DNA from: Glandiceps talaboti
Lineage: Eukaryota; Hemichordata; Enteropneusta; Spengelidae
Direction: 5' to 3'
Assembly: GCF_964340395.1 (NCBI RefSeq)
Contig: NC_135571.1
Span: 12,674,940-12,738,939 of the forward strand
Length of the DNA: 64,000 nucleotides
Part shown: one piece after another, positions 1 to 11,880 of the stretch
How the letters are laid out: every line of letters starts with the position of its first letter
How positions within the stretch are numbered: the stretch's first letter is position 1
Program-made: the position numbers and the translations under genes
The notes under the pieces: model-generated
Told to the model about the DNA's origin: nothing
The model's input: the letters and a program-made list of their open reading frames with translations, nothing else
Databases searched by the model: none

Positions 1-66
1 CTTATTTAAAACAACAGACATATTGTCTAAGCACTTTGATAACGTAATGTCTGGTCACGTGATCAC

Positions 67-72
67 TTTATT
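67..72 (-). terminator. Poly(A) signal of the coiled-coil gene
   Basis: AATAAA on the minus strand lies 26 bases past the TAA stop at 98-100. The 3' UTR would be very short, about 50-60 nt. Confidence 0.6.
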
Positions 73-97
73 ACGTCAGCGTATACAAATTTACAAT

Positions 98-2032
98 TTA
101 ATTTTCCTTGTCATCGTGTGGGGATGCCACTGTTTTGTTTACTTTCTCAAAAACAGCAAGTTGTTCTTCTTTGTATATCAGTTCTTGATCTAATATTTCA
201 TTCATTGTGGCATAACTAGTCGACAGATCTCTCAATCGATCGATTTCTGATTGCTGTTTTGTGATGAGGTCAGTCTTGTCGTCAAGTTCTTTTTCTAACA
301 GTTTCATTTCACTTTTCATCACTGTAATGGCTTCATTCTTTGACTCCAATTCATCTTTCAACGTTTTCTGATTTTCACTGTTCAATTTTTGTTCCCCTTC
401 CAACTTTTCAGATATTTTTTGTAAATTTTCTTTCATCTCACTGCATGCTGCTTTTAATTCTTTATTCTCGTTTTCGAACTTCAATCTCTCTTGCTCCATG
501 TCAGCTATTCTTTGTCGCAAAGTTTCCAGCTCCTCGTCGTTAGCCTTCCCAGTCTGTTCATCATTGACCATAGAGGGCGGTGTTTGATTCGAACTGTACA
601 TATCAGCTTGGGTGATTTTTTCAACAATTGGCTCTTGAAACTGCTCTATCTTTTCTTCATTGACCATGTATTTATCGCTTCCTGCTGAGAGTACCGCGTC
701 AACCAAACTCTGAGTATTCGCAAGATCGATGCTTTCCATCAGTTCTTCTTCACATTTCACTATACTCCCCTCAACGATCATTGTGCTGTCGCTTCTGATT
801 GAGGGCGCTGTTTCGAATTCGCTTGGCTCCTCTTCGTTCAACTTGCCAGTGTTTGCGAGGTTCATTTGTTCCACTCTCATCTCTTCTGACAGTTCCACAT
901 TATCGTCGCGTTTATTGACGTCATTTTCAACATCTTTCGTCGGTATTAGTTGTGTCGTTTCTGTTTTTATCAAAATGTCTTCACTAGGTGGCCGTTGCTT
1001 GTCGGAGATCACAGAAACCTCCTTCACTTCAGATTTCACTGGCAGGTCGGATGTTGACTCCGCAGCTGAAAAATAACAACAAACAACAACAACATAAATT
1101 CAAATATTTGTGGCTGAGTATATGACATGTTATGCAGCTGATGTTCGCAACACTCAAATTCAAGTTGAAGTATTATTGTCGTTAAAATTTGACTTTTGTC
1201 ACGAGGAAAGATAAAACAAAAACAAAACAAAACAAACAAAACAAAACAAAATACTTGGGAAAAAAAGAAGGAAACGTTACAATAAAGTGTAGTCTATAAG
1301 GTATGACTTGTAGGGCGCCCTCTCGCACTATCAGCCAACCGTGCCCGTTGAGGGCGGATTGACACTACGTATCTTTCACCACAGACAAGTAAGAAACATA
1401 TTGGCAACGGGTATTGTTCCGAGGTGTTAATAGGGGGATTTTGAGCTCGATTATTCTCTTGGGTAGGCTGCAAGGATATCCTATGTTCAAACACATATAC
1501 ATATACATATACTCAGCTACTGAGTGACATGTGAGTTGCTCTTCGGGAACCATCTACGTTTATGTCTATAGCAACACTGCATCATCAGTAGAAGTAAAAG
1601 GTCTTAATGCATAATCTTTGAGTGGAAGCAGAATTTTTTGCGAAAACAGTTTGAAAATCGAGCAAGATTTAGATGAGTTATAGCCGTTTAAAACTTACTT
1701 GTTAGGAACGGTCAAATTTATGATTATATAATGACCATATTTGGGTGAAAAATGCATAAATATGGAAAAGGTTATGCACTGTAGGACAAAATCTGATGAT
1801 AGGTCAAGTTGTGTTCTATGACTTTGTAGTAAGTCACACTTTGGGCTTTTTGTCCTACCCACTGGGCTTTTTGTCAGAAAAGTAGATACTTAATTCCGTA
1901 GTTGTAACATTTTCAATGTTTACACGAGGGTTTACGCAACTTGTGTTTGTAATTTTTAGCACAACTGAACTTCTTAGATTCAGTAGTGCTATAGGCATGG
2001 CAAAGTGTCTGTCTGTCTGTCTGTCTGTCTGA

Positions 2033-2073
<41 letters not shown>

Positions 2074-4767
2074 TGTATGTATGTATGTATGTATGTATGT
2101 ATGTATGTATGTATGTATGTATGTATGTATGTATGTATGTATAGGGGGTGGGGGTGGGGTGGGGTGGGGTGGACAAATGCCTATATGGATGGATGAATAT
2201 TCACATGTTTATTTGTACACACAGATATCTCTTTTACCATTGGGACTATATGGAGGCACATGTTAAAATTGTATATAATATATGCATGCCCATGTCAGTT
2301 CAATGTTTTATGTTGAAAATCTATGAGAATTTTACCATATTTGACACCCTTACACCTGCCTCACTGGGAACAAGGAAGTTGTGATATGATACTTTACATT
2401 GTATTATGATTGAATTTTCACTGAAATGAAGAACTAACACCAAACTATACACATACATGTACAGATAAACAATTATACAATAATGTGAATTTTATGAATA
2501 GATATGAACATCTGAAAATAATCACTGTACTAATTGTATTTGTCTACAACATAAAGTGACAGTTTTATCATGTGTGTAATAATTCTGAAAATGTTTAATA
2601 ATATTCACTATTTCTTTGAGTTAAAAAGCCATTTCAGTGGATTGTGAGTGACCTATTTTCAGTAATTAATTCCACCACCAACACAAGACACCAGTGAAGT
2701 GTACCTAATTTATACAGTCCTGTCAACTTTAAATATCATCACGTATTTTCTATATGAGGCTACACAACCACCTTTTGTTGGTTTACAAAATGTTTAAGAT
2801 ATCTCAATGGGGCTATAGAGTACATGTGTATTGTTCTCAAGTTAACGTTGTTTATGACATACATGTAGTACATGTGACAGACAAATGATAAATAGAGAGT
2901 GAACTTAGAGGGCAGGAAGATACAACATCTATTGTGTGTATGCATAATATATCTGGAGGGTCTATGGTGTATGTCACTTGCTATTCTCAAGGACACTGGA
3001 TTGATTACTGTAGCCCTAATTTCAGGGCAGAGTAGCTATTATGGCTGCAGTAAATTCAGATACTAATAAATTGTGATGTGTAAAAATATTTTGGTACTTT
3101 TCAGTATGTTTTACTGTTTCCTTTTCCTGGGGTGATTTACTATAAAGTATAATATCTTTCACTTGTTGCATGTTTACATTTTAAACTATATAGAATTTCT
3201 GTACATTTAATGAGGTTGGGGTAAGCACTTGATGGTTTTGCTATTTCAGTTACTGTCATTGACATGACAACTTAGTATGTGCATACTAATTTTAGTGTAG
3301 TTCATCTACACTATGTTTGTTGTCATTCTGTGATGGCCTGAGTCGGGTCATCTCTGAGGTCACCATAGTGACTTCAGAAGGGATTACTGCCCTCAAACTT
3401 TCACTTTGTGTAAAAACTCATTAATATTCATAAACCGGGGACTAATAAATGGAATCCTCTAGATATACCACAGGGTAAAGGACAAATAATCAATTTTGTA
3501 CTCGCGATTTTCCGGATTTCTAATATTAGTTTCTGTATATTTCAAATAAAGTTTTAAATACTGTTTCCTCTCACTGTTATTTTTCTATTTCCTACCTGAT
3601 ATCAATGTCTTATCTGAGTTTATCAGCTTTGCATTAATTAGTAGCTTGCTAGAACAAACTCACCATTTGCCCAAATTAACGCATTATGCTGTGAGTGTAA
3701 ACATCTACTGATCCGACTAATGGTAATACACGTCCGTGTATTACCATTAGTCGGATCAGTAGATGTTTACGTACGTACTTAAAAAATTAAAAAAACAAAA
3801 ACATTTTTTGTAAAGAATGAAAATAAACAACTATACTATGACTACCTTATTAATTATTTATGAGTTAGTTCTACTGAGTGCCCTCAATCGTTGACTCTTC
3901 CTCGTCCCATACAGAGAACCCTACCAATGACATGGTGAGTTGGACGAGGAAGGGTCAGCAAGAGCAAAAATAGTAAGCAAACAAAAACCAAATTTTAGTT
4001 AAGAAGTAAATTAAGGACAACTATTTGTAAACAAATATGGCCAATTCTAAGTCCCTGTGGTCGAACAGCATCCACTGCATGTATTCTTGGTCAATTGAAA
4101 TCATAACAATTTTGTAGATAAGGGAGTAGTCATTATTTGTTTACAACATTATGGAAACACGGGAATAGAAATAACATGTTTGCTGTTTTGAGTATGGATT
4201 ATGTTTATTCCACATAGCAATACAATATCCCGGTAAAATGGTTATAAACAACTGATCTATTTATTACATGGATGTATGGTTAATGTGGTTTGTTATGCGA
4301 GAATATGTTGAACCCATATACAGATTCACACGTTTGAAAGTTATTTCCATGACAATAGAGTAATGTGTCCTTGAGACTATCTTTCGGACAAAGGGAGAGG
4401 ACCCGTTGCTAATCTGTTTCTTACTTGTCTGTGCTTTCACTGAGTAATATGGAATTTGGAAGTACTCACCTTTATCATTCAGTTTATCTGGAGTCTTTGA
4501 TGGTTCACACTTTTCGCCTTTTTTACTTTTTGTTTTTTTACTTTTCTTATCACTCTTTCTACGTTTGCTTTCTTGTTTAGGTTTCGACTCGTTCTTTGTA
4601 GGTTTATCATTTTCCGTACTTGATTGTAATTTTCCATTGCTGTGTTTCTTCATTTTGGCTTTGCCAGAGATTGGTTGTTTTGTTTCTTTGATTTCTGATT
4701 GCGATTTGTACTTTTTTGTAGCCGCTTCGTTGTTAGGACTTGTACATTTCGTCATATTGGTACCCAT
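98..4767 (-). CDS. Lysine-rich coiled-coil protein, two coding exons, function unknown
   Basis: Two minus-strand exons join in phase. Exon 1 (4767-4470) starts at an ATG with A at -3 and G at +4 and ends at a strong donor (G|GTGAGT), leaving one base of a codon. Exon 2 (1065-98) follows a TTATTTTTCAG acceptor, supplies the other two bases (GCT, Ala100), and ends at TAA. The product is 421 residues. Residues about 15-95 are rich in Lys/Ser/Thr, with basic runs such as KRRKSDKKSKK that look like a nuclear-localisation patch. Residues about 100-270 are acidic and low in complexity, with a loosely repeated NLANT...NEE pattern. Residues about 277-408 are a heptad-rich coiled coil (from ELETLRQRIADMEQ). 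The last residues are DDKEN, a possible KEN degron. There is no signal peptide or membrane segment. I do not recognise the family. Seen: exons and composition. Inferred: the 3.4-kb intron has no further coding exon, since none was visible. A 5' UTR intron is possible because TTTTGCTGTAG lies just upstream of the ATG. Confidence 0.72.
1948..3475 (+). repeat. Long dispersed repeat, family A copy 1
   Basis: A region of about 1.5 kb inside the coiled-coil gene intron matches 19.7-21.7 kb base for base over long runs. Examples are the ACTGAAATGAAGAACTAACA segment and the TTCAGGGCAGAGTAGC segment. It starts with a leader (TTCAGTAGTGCTATAGGCATGG, 1979-2000) and a block of microsatellites. No open reading frame and no terminal inverted repeats are visible, so it is a non-autonomous element of unknown class. 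Confidence 0.75.
2006..2172 (+). repeat. Compound microsatellite (CTGT)n-(GT)n-(ATGT)n-G-rich
   Basis: Blocks run in order: CTGT, GT, ATGT, then GGGGTGGGGT. The same order recurs at 19.7 kb, so the microsatellite is part of repeat family A. Confidence 0.95.
3697..3770. repeat. Perfect 36-bp inverted repeat with 2-bp spacer
   Basis: Arms at 3697-3732 and 3735-3770 are exact reverse complements, separated by TC. It lies in the intron of the coiled-coil gene, just past the end of repeat family A copy 1. Confidence 0.97.
3836..3935 (+). repeat. Short dispersed repeat (pair with 23.57-23.66 kb)
   Basis: The text CTATGACTACCTTATTAATT ... TTCTACTGAGTGCCCTCAA ... CTTCCTCGTCCCA recurs with few changes at 23572-23660. 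Its class is unknown. Confidence 0.7.
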
Positions 4768-4861
4768 TATATAGATATTTTCTTGAACTACAGCAAAACA
4801 AAAAAACAGATATGTAAATATATGTAAATGATTTTATGCGTTCGTTGGTTGATTGGCTCCG

Positions 4862-5032
4862 AGTATTATGATTTAATTTTCACTGAAATGAAGAACTAAC
4901 ACCAAACCATACATATACATGTACAGATAAACAATTATACAATAATTTGAATTTTATGAATAGATGCGAACATCAGAAAATAATCACTGTACTAATTGTA
5001 TTTGTCTACAACATAAAGTGACAGTTTTATGA
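4862..5032 (+). repeat. Repeat family A, internal fragment
   Basis: About 170 bp matches the middle of the copies at 2.4-2.57 kb and 20.26-20.43 kb (ACTGAAATGAAGAACTAACA through GACAGTTTTAT). It sits about 100 bp upstream of the first coding exon of the minus-strand gene, so it may overlap that gene's 5' UTR or promoter. Confidence 0.75.
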
Positions 5033-8000
5033 AACTGAGGGGTAAAGTAGACTGGAAAGTTGGTTGGCATTATAGTGTTTCAATCACAACTCAGAGAAAG
5101 GTATATTCTTATGATGTATACAGAAAAGCCATTATCTGATTATAAATTTTTGAGGTTATAAGAAACTGTGCAAGATATTTCTTTCATGCCTTGAAAAAAA
5201 GAGCGTTCTTTTTACAAGTCGTGGAATAAGTACAGAATTTTCCCATTGTATTATACTCCTTTTACACTATGTATGTGTTGTACATTTGACCTTTGACCTT
5301 AGACACTATCTTTAATTTTTTCGACTTTGTACAATGGGCCAGTCACCAGAAGTTTATTGATTAATAAATTTAACACACAACAAAGGACAAAGTTATTTTA
5401 AAAGGGTTAACATTCCTGTTATGTTAAAACGATAATTTGATTAACATACAATAAAGCAAGAAATATATTGACCCTTAGGAACCACATGATGACAAATGAT
5501 ACTTGTAAGTTGTCAAACTTAATGACCCTCTGAGTATAAGTCATGACAGCCATATAATAATAGTAAATATATAAATACTCAACAACAAGGTCGTGATAAT
5601 CTCAAATGTCAAACTTTTGATTGAAATATCGACGTTTCTATTTTATTACAGATTACTGTGTACAGTAAGTGACCGGTACACGTTACATACTACAGTGGGT
5701 GGATTCAAAGATTGAAGTTTATCGACGCTAGAATGGAGTTTGACCTTTTTATTATAACTCTTAAATATTCAGAAACTATGGTAACAGTACGATATTCAAA
5801 ATTTACATGTATGACATTAGTACCAAAACCGAAATTTCATTCAACTACGCACGGATAGTCTCTAGAATATTGGTAGGTTAAAAGAATGGTTGAGTCTTAA
5901 AGTTTTTGTGTTTGAGGAAAAATGTGAATAAAATTTAACAAGAATGGAAATAGGGACATCAAGACATTTTAGACGAAGTGAGCCGACACTATTACGTTCC
6001 AAATCTGAGAGACGAAGTAAATCTACACTATATATTACGTTCGAATTCTAAATTTGATCGATAGATATTGAAAAGTCCAATGTACTAGAGTATTAAAACG
6101 CACAGTTCAGCTGCATTGGTATTTAATAGTGGATTATTTAGACAACTAGTTCGAATCCATGGGTTTGATGCGTCCTTCAAGTTGTTCCAGACACAGAAAA
6201 TTATGCCACACCCACAAATCGCGGATTAACAAAATTGTGTGCGTATCCAAACAAAATCCATATCGCGGAGAGATCCGGGTAATCGGAGTTTTAGTACTGT
6301 AAGTAAAAAAAAAAGGGGGGGGGGAGAAACACCTTCTTCGGCTTCAAAAGATGCTTGATCTGTACTTATGCAGTAATTTAATTCATCATAAATTACTCAG
6401 TCTAACCAGCATGCCATGCCCCGTAATGACTATATATTAGTTTATTTATGACTGAGTCATAGTATGGTCATAGTAAAACAGAGACTCTACTTCCATTACA
6501 GGAATTCAACGCTATTCACGTTTACAAACTCGCATTTCAAATTCGTGACTAAAATATTTTTAGCAACAAAATAATTTTACTGTCGTAGGATGCATACAGA
6601 ATGTTGACGAGTGACGACGGGGTGGGGTAGGGGAGGGGGTACGTGTCCCTTAACCTAGGGATTGGCCAATGGCTTTAAAAATGTCGTTCTGAAAAGACAG
6701 TATGCTATATACCAGATAGCCAAGTCTCGGGGCTAACGTGTCGGCCATGTGTATTTACCCCGTGGACATCAAGTACTGACTCAGATAATCTAACTACGAG
6801 TAAATCTAGTCGACTATAACATGTAGACGTGCCCGGTTATAAACACCAGCTTTTTTTTATATATAAATCAATGCCATCAATGTTTACAATTTCGCATTTA
6901 AAATGCCGTGATTAAAATATTTTTCCCACAAAATAATCCACCTGGTATGATAATGGGATACATTGAAAAGATAGAAAAGCAATTAACGAGAGACATCATG
7001 TATTATAAGCCATGTCCCGTTACCATTACTGAGTACACGAAATCTCTTTAATGTCATTCTGACATTCACGTTAAAATTCTCATTTCGTGGTCGTGATTAA
7101 TCACGGTAGGATCATTATATACAGTTTCACCGGTACCAGTATTGTCAATGTACGTACAGACAGATTGAAGGAGCTAAAACACGTGATTTTGTAAACGTGT
7201 GGCTTTTTTGTACCATATGGAACAAAATTACTGTTATTTTTTTTAAATGGCAGCATTTATAGAAACTGCTATTTGAAACTATTCGTCACATATTGACCAT
7301 ATCCTATGTAATATCAATACAACACATGTTCCTAATTATTACGTAATGCAATATACACAAATTATATAAATGAACATAAATATGCTGATATGATTATTTG
7401 GCCTTCAGCTATAATTATTGAACTTGTAATTAATAAGTAATATGAACAGCAAATAAATGATTATATATATAATAATAATAATCATAATAATATCATAATG
7501 AGTTTATGGAGTGGTCTGCGTTCCATTTGCTGTGATCAATGAAACTGCGATTGACAGCAAATAAGGAGAATAAACATGAGATGAACTTTGACCTTCCGTC
7601 AGCCTTACACGATCATTATCGTTGGATGTTTGTTAAAAAAAATAAAAGACACGAACTTTGACCTTCGTACAGGATCAGGAGTGGGTATAGATTGAAATAA
7701 ATATTCACAGACTTGGGTTATTGTTTAAACATTTTCTTGTAGGAGTGGGGGCACGATTTTATTTTTAACTATTTGTCAGAAATCACATCGCCAACTGTTA
7801 CTGTGATAAGATGACACGTGATCAACTGAGAACAACGGGATTTGTTGGTTATGCTAATTAGATGAACAAAAAACAGGTAAATTTGATGAATAATCACCTT
7901 AATACAATGACATAACAAACCATCCATATCTTTTGAGTTAATACGTACACGCTAAGTGTTTTTTTCTGATAACCTTACTTGCCATCTGTTTGATCATTTT

Positions 8001-9463
8001 TTTAAACGGGTAGATTTTTTTCTTAATCTGTGCCAGATTCAAGAATGAAGGTATAGACGTTATTAAAACTAAAACGATGAAATTACAACCGATGTGTACA
8101 AAAACAGATGACGTGGTCGTTATTCACCTTGAATTTTATACATTAGTGTAAAAAATCGTCATGTAGGATACTTTAAATTTACGCACGAAAAAATAATTTC
8201 CCAACATATGGCTTTCCGCTGTACACTCAGAATTTCACTGTGTTACATGACATTTATGTACACGTGTACGTACCTCAGGCTTTAAAAATCAATCATATAG
8301 CTTACACAATGTAATTATATTAAACGTCCCTACCTGTGTTCTGACTGATGTCGAAGCTCGTGTTAATCTGCTTTCTATGCGTCACTCGTGTATTGGGAAG
8401 AAATCGCTGACTTGGTGACTAATAGTTTGTGATGAGATGTAGAATATTTGCTCAGTGTCTATACCGCGAGGCAAATACTACCCTATGTACCATATGACGT
8501 CACTCATAAACAATGGACTCTAAACATGTCACTGCAAAATGTTGATAAGGTACGTGAAGCGGATCTCAAGCTACGGAGCACTGCTCAGATATGAACGGTG
8601 ACGGTATAATGTTTCACCTAAAACGTTAACGATGGCTTGGGAATATTCTAACTGATATTATAATTATTGTATGCTTTAGTATAATATCGCTCTGTAAACG
8701 TGCCAGGTGGAGAGAAAAAATGAATACAATATTTACATTTGTATTTTATATTTATCTTCATCCGTCGTATTTGTAGAAGCACTTTGAATTCTTCTTACTG
8801 ATTAGCTATGATTAGTTGAGTTTCGGATGAGTTTCATTTTCGTTAAAGCGCTTCAAAAAACCCTAATTTTTTTAAGTACGGAATTTTTTTAGCTTGAGAA
8901 CTCTATGAATTAAAAACATTTGAAACAAATTAATATAGAATACTTGAAACTTAGGCTTCACTAGTTATATTGCAGTGTTCTTCAATAGTTCATTTTACAA
9001 TCAAATGATTTAAAAGAAATATATCCATGAATATTTCATATAACTAATTTTTTTAACCGTCCAATGCAATGTGATGTCAGGCAATCTACATGCGTCTCTA
9101 ACTCTCTCGGCTAACGATACTGAAAAGCGCCATCATCGGTAAGAAAAATAGTTCTTTCGTTGACAGATTACACTATTTTATCGAAAAGTATGTGTCCTCA
9201 TAAGAGTACATTCCGACTGTCTATGAAATATAGCATGTACTCCAAATAATGACAACATATGAACAAAATTATGAATCAAAATACGAGCCCAAAGTCTCGA
9301 AATATTGAGATAAGTCTTCGGCAATGTTCGGTCAACTTCGTAACTAGCGAAGCGTATCTGGGAGAGCACATCAAAACATTGATCTTCTTCCGGGTTCGCC
9401 AGGCCAGCGTAAATAACTTGATATTGTACACAATTATTCGATATTAAACCACCGTACATCACT
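5033..9463. other. Intergenic region between two head-to-head genes
   Basis: No coding exon is supported here. Promoters or 5' UTR exons of both flanking genes must lie in this interval. One candidate non-coding minus-strand exon ends at a CACAG|GTAGGG donor near 8335, but this is weak. At 6.5-6.6, 6.87-6.95 and 7.06-7.11 kb, three diverged copies of a segment (ACGTTTACAAACTCGCATTT, GTGACTAAAATATTTTT) suggest an old local duplication. Confidence 0.5.
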
Positions 9464-11880
9464 ATGGGTATATGTATGCCGTGTTTAAATAGTTCTAGCA
9501 GCGATTATGATAATCCTGACCCGGTAAGTTACGTAAAAGCTAAATAATTTCTATGTTTTGGGAATATTATTCGTTTCATCGCGTCAACCATGCGTCAACA
9601 TTGTCGTTTCGACCATCCGAAGTATTACTATCACCCACGTCGGTGATACTTCATGTTGAGACTGACATGTTGATGAACTCGTCATTATGGGAACACGTAT
9701 AACGTTTACAGCTTATGTTGTAACATCAATTCGACATATCCGAGAGGTTGAGGGGGGAGGAGGTACTCTTTTGCTGACATGTAATCTACACCCCCTCATC
9801 TCCCTATTGTTGTTCTCTAGCTTTTCTACTGCCAGTGACTGATATTACATTTTAATTTTACACATCTTTAAATATATATTTTATTTAAAGCAATAGGTGG
9901 GTTTTTGTTCTCAAAATTATATGCATAGTGAAGATTTGTCCTGCTTGCATATGTAATCATAACTTAGGACTCGTTTCTGATATTTAATGATGATGTCATA
10001 ATATACACATTTAATGATGATGTCATAATATACACAGTTAATGATGATGTCATAATATACACATTTAAAATGATGATGTCATAGTATACACATTTAATGA
10101 TGATGTCATAATATAGACATTTAATGATGATGTCATAATATACACATTTAATGATGATGTCATAATATACACAGTTAATGATGTCATAATATACACATTT
10201 AATGATGTCATAAGATAATTTGATGATGTCATAATATTAATATACACATTTAATGATGATGTCATAATATACACATTTAATGATGATGTCATAATATACA
10301 CATTTAATGATGATGTCATAAGATACATTTGATGATGATGTCATAATACATACCAAACAGTGTTTCTAAATCAGACATGGCCTTTACTATGAATAAAAAT
10401 GAAGACAAAGTAAAAAAAAAAAGTATGTTTTTATCCGTAGGATACTAGGCGACAACAGCAAGCAGAAGCAGCAATGAAAAGACAACAACAGGTACATGTA
10501 ACTATGTAATTCCTCTATTATTGTTGAAAATTAATTTATTAATTTATTTAAAAACAGTTTAGACAGTCATTGGGTAGCCTGGAATCCATGTTGATGGGGA
10601 TTGGAAATTTTGCATTCCCTACCATCATCCTCTAGAGGGGAAAACAAAATTCAAAATTCTGTGATAGCCTGGAGTCTATGCTAGTGATTGGGCAGACTAT
10701 AAATGTATATACCAAACATAAACATACATACATGTTTGACCATCATCATATTTTTTTGTGTTCGATTCCCAAATGTCTGCCCTTTTCAATCATAAGACTG
10801 TGAACAGAAACTCTAAACTTTAATAGTTAACTAAAAATAAGTTTCCTCTCAATCATGAGGTATAATTTTTTTTCTTAGTTGTAAATTAGGTATACATATC
10901 TCTGAATATAAAAAGGTTGTTAAATAATTTCTAAATGTTGTATATTTTCTGTTCAGGCCGAAGCAAGAGGTATAAAAGACCCTGAAGGGTTGAAAAGGAA
11001 ACAGCAACGACAAGCTGAAGCAGAGAAGAAAGCAGAGGAGGTTGAAAAGGAAGGTGGTGGAGGCGGGGCAAATTTAACGGTAAAATAGTATTAATATGGT
11101 AGGGCTGGCATAGATGTTTGCATTGTCTCAGAGTGAGAATAAAATCATTGTTAAAGGCCAAGGTTTCAATCCCAGGTTCCCGTATTAGTGTTATCTTATC
11201 AGGAGAGCCATAACATATTCTGTTAATTCTTGCCCAAACTGTGACTTTAAGGTTATGAAAACTGCTGATAACCCAACCCTCCTCCAAGTTTATTTAAGGT
11301 TCCATGAACTTGCAGTGTTGTTTTGGGACTTCCAATGTTTACACTATGTTGATCACAGGGTGATTAAAACCGCAAAGCAGAGGAACCACTATCACCCACT
11401 TGTGTAATCTACCACATTGAAGAACAAGAGATATAGTTTGCATCTATCTTAGTAAACCGAAGGCAGGCTTGCCAGTGTCGTACGGTAACAGCTCGAATCT
11501 TGGTGTTGAATTCAAACATTCTTACTAAACCTGTAAGTTTGAAACATTAGTGGAAATACAACAGTTGTGGTAGGCACAACATAGTCTGATAATTTGAAAA
11601 CTTTCAACTGCAAAACTGTCAGTTTTGTTCAATCTATGATAGAGGGCGCTATTGATAAGCCGAGACCTTTTGACTGCAAACTGTTAGTTTGTTCACTCTA
11701 CCATAGAGGGCACTGTTTGCAGTTGAAAGCTTCAGTTTGTCAAATTATGTTGTGTATTGGTTGAAATGTTAGTCCTCAAAACTTGTAAGTTTCATTTCAA
11801 GATTATCATTCAATATCAGTTTCTCACATTACTGTATACTATAGTTCATTTTTTTGTTGTTGCAGTGGCAAGTTGGCTAG
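9464..11880 (+). CDS. SVIP: Small VCP/p97-interacting protein (SVIP)
   Basis: There are four coding exons, all phase 0: 9464-9523, 10441-10491, 10957-11079 and 11866-11880. Each is bounded by GT/AG (CCG|GTAAGT, CAG|GTACAT, ACG|GTAAAA; acceptors end CCGTAG, GTTCAG, GTTGCAG). The product is 82 residues; human SVIP has 77. It begins MGICMPC, which keeps the Gly2 myristoylation site and nearby Cys palmitoylation sites of the family. R24-x5-AA-x2-R34 exactly fits the VCP-interacting motif, followed by a charged helix rich in Q, A, E and K. The C-terminus GGGGANLTWQVG parallels the vertebrate GGLRWTVS ending. Known for the family: a membrane-tethered p97/VCP cofactor that restrains ER-associated degradation and acts on lysosomes/autophagy. 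The last coding exon is only 15 nt. The gene is head-to-head with the coiled-coil gene. Confidence 0.9.
9983..10350 (+). repeat. 27-bp minisatellite in SVIP intron 1
   Basis: About 14 copies of a 27-bp unit containing ATGATGATGTCATAATATAC. A few copies lack one ATG triplet. Each unit carries TGATGTCA, one base from the CRE/ATF palindrome TGACGTCA. Confidence 0.95.
11571..11756. repeat. Imperfect fold-back in SVIP intron 3
   Basis: The left arm (CACAACATAGTCTGATAATTTGA, then CTTTCAACTGCAAA) pairs imperfectly with the right arm (TTTGCAGTTGAAAG, then TCAAATTATGTTGTGTA). The loop holds two AGAGGGCGCT/AGAGGGCACT motifs. It is probably a decayed MITE. Confidence 0.6.

Noticed and set aside
10065-10328. 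Minus-strand open frame repeating MTSSLNVYI
   Set aside because: Its period equals the 27-bp minisatellite unit (nine codons) and it lies within an intron of SVIP.
10040-10350. CRISPR-like array
   Set aside because: The repeats are contiguous with no unique spacers and the genome is eukaryotic. The same reasoning excludes the other minisatellites.
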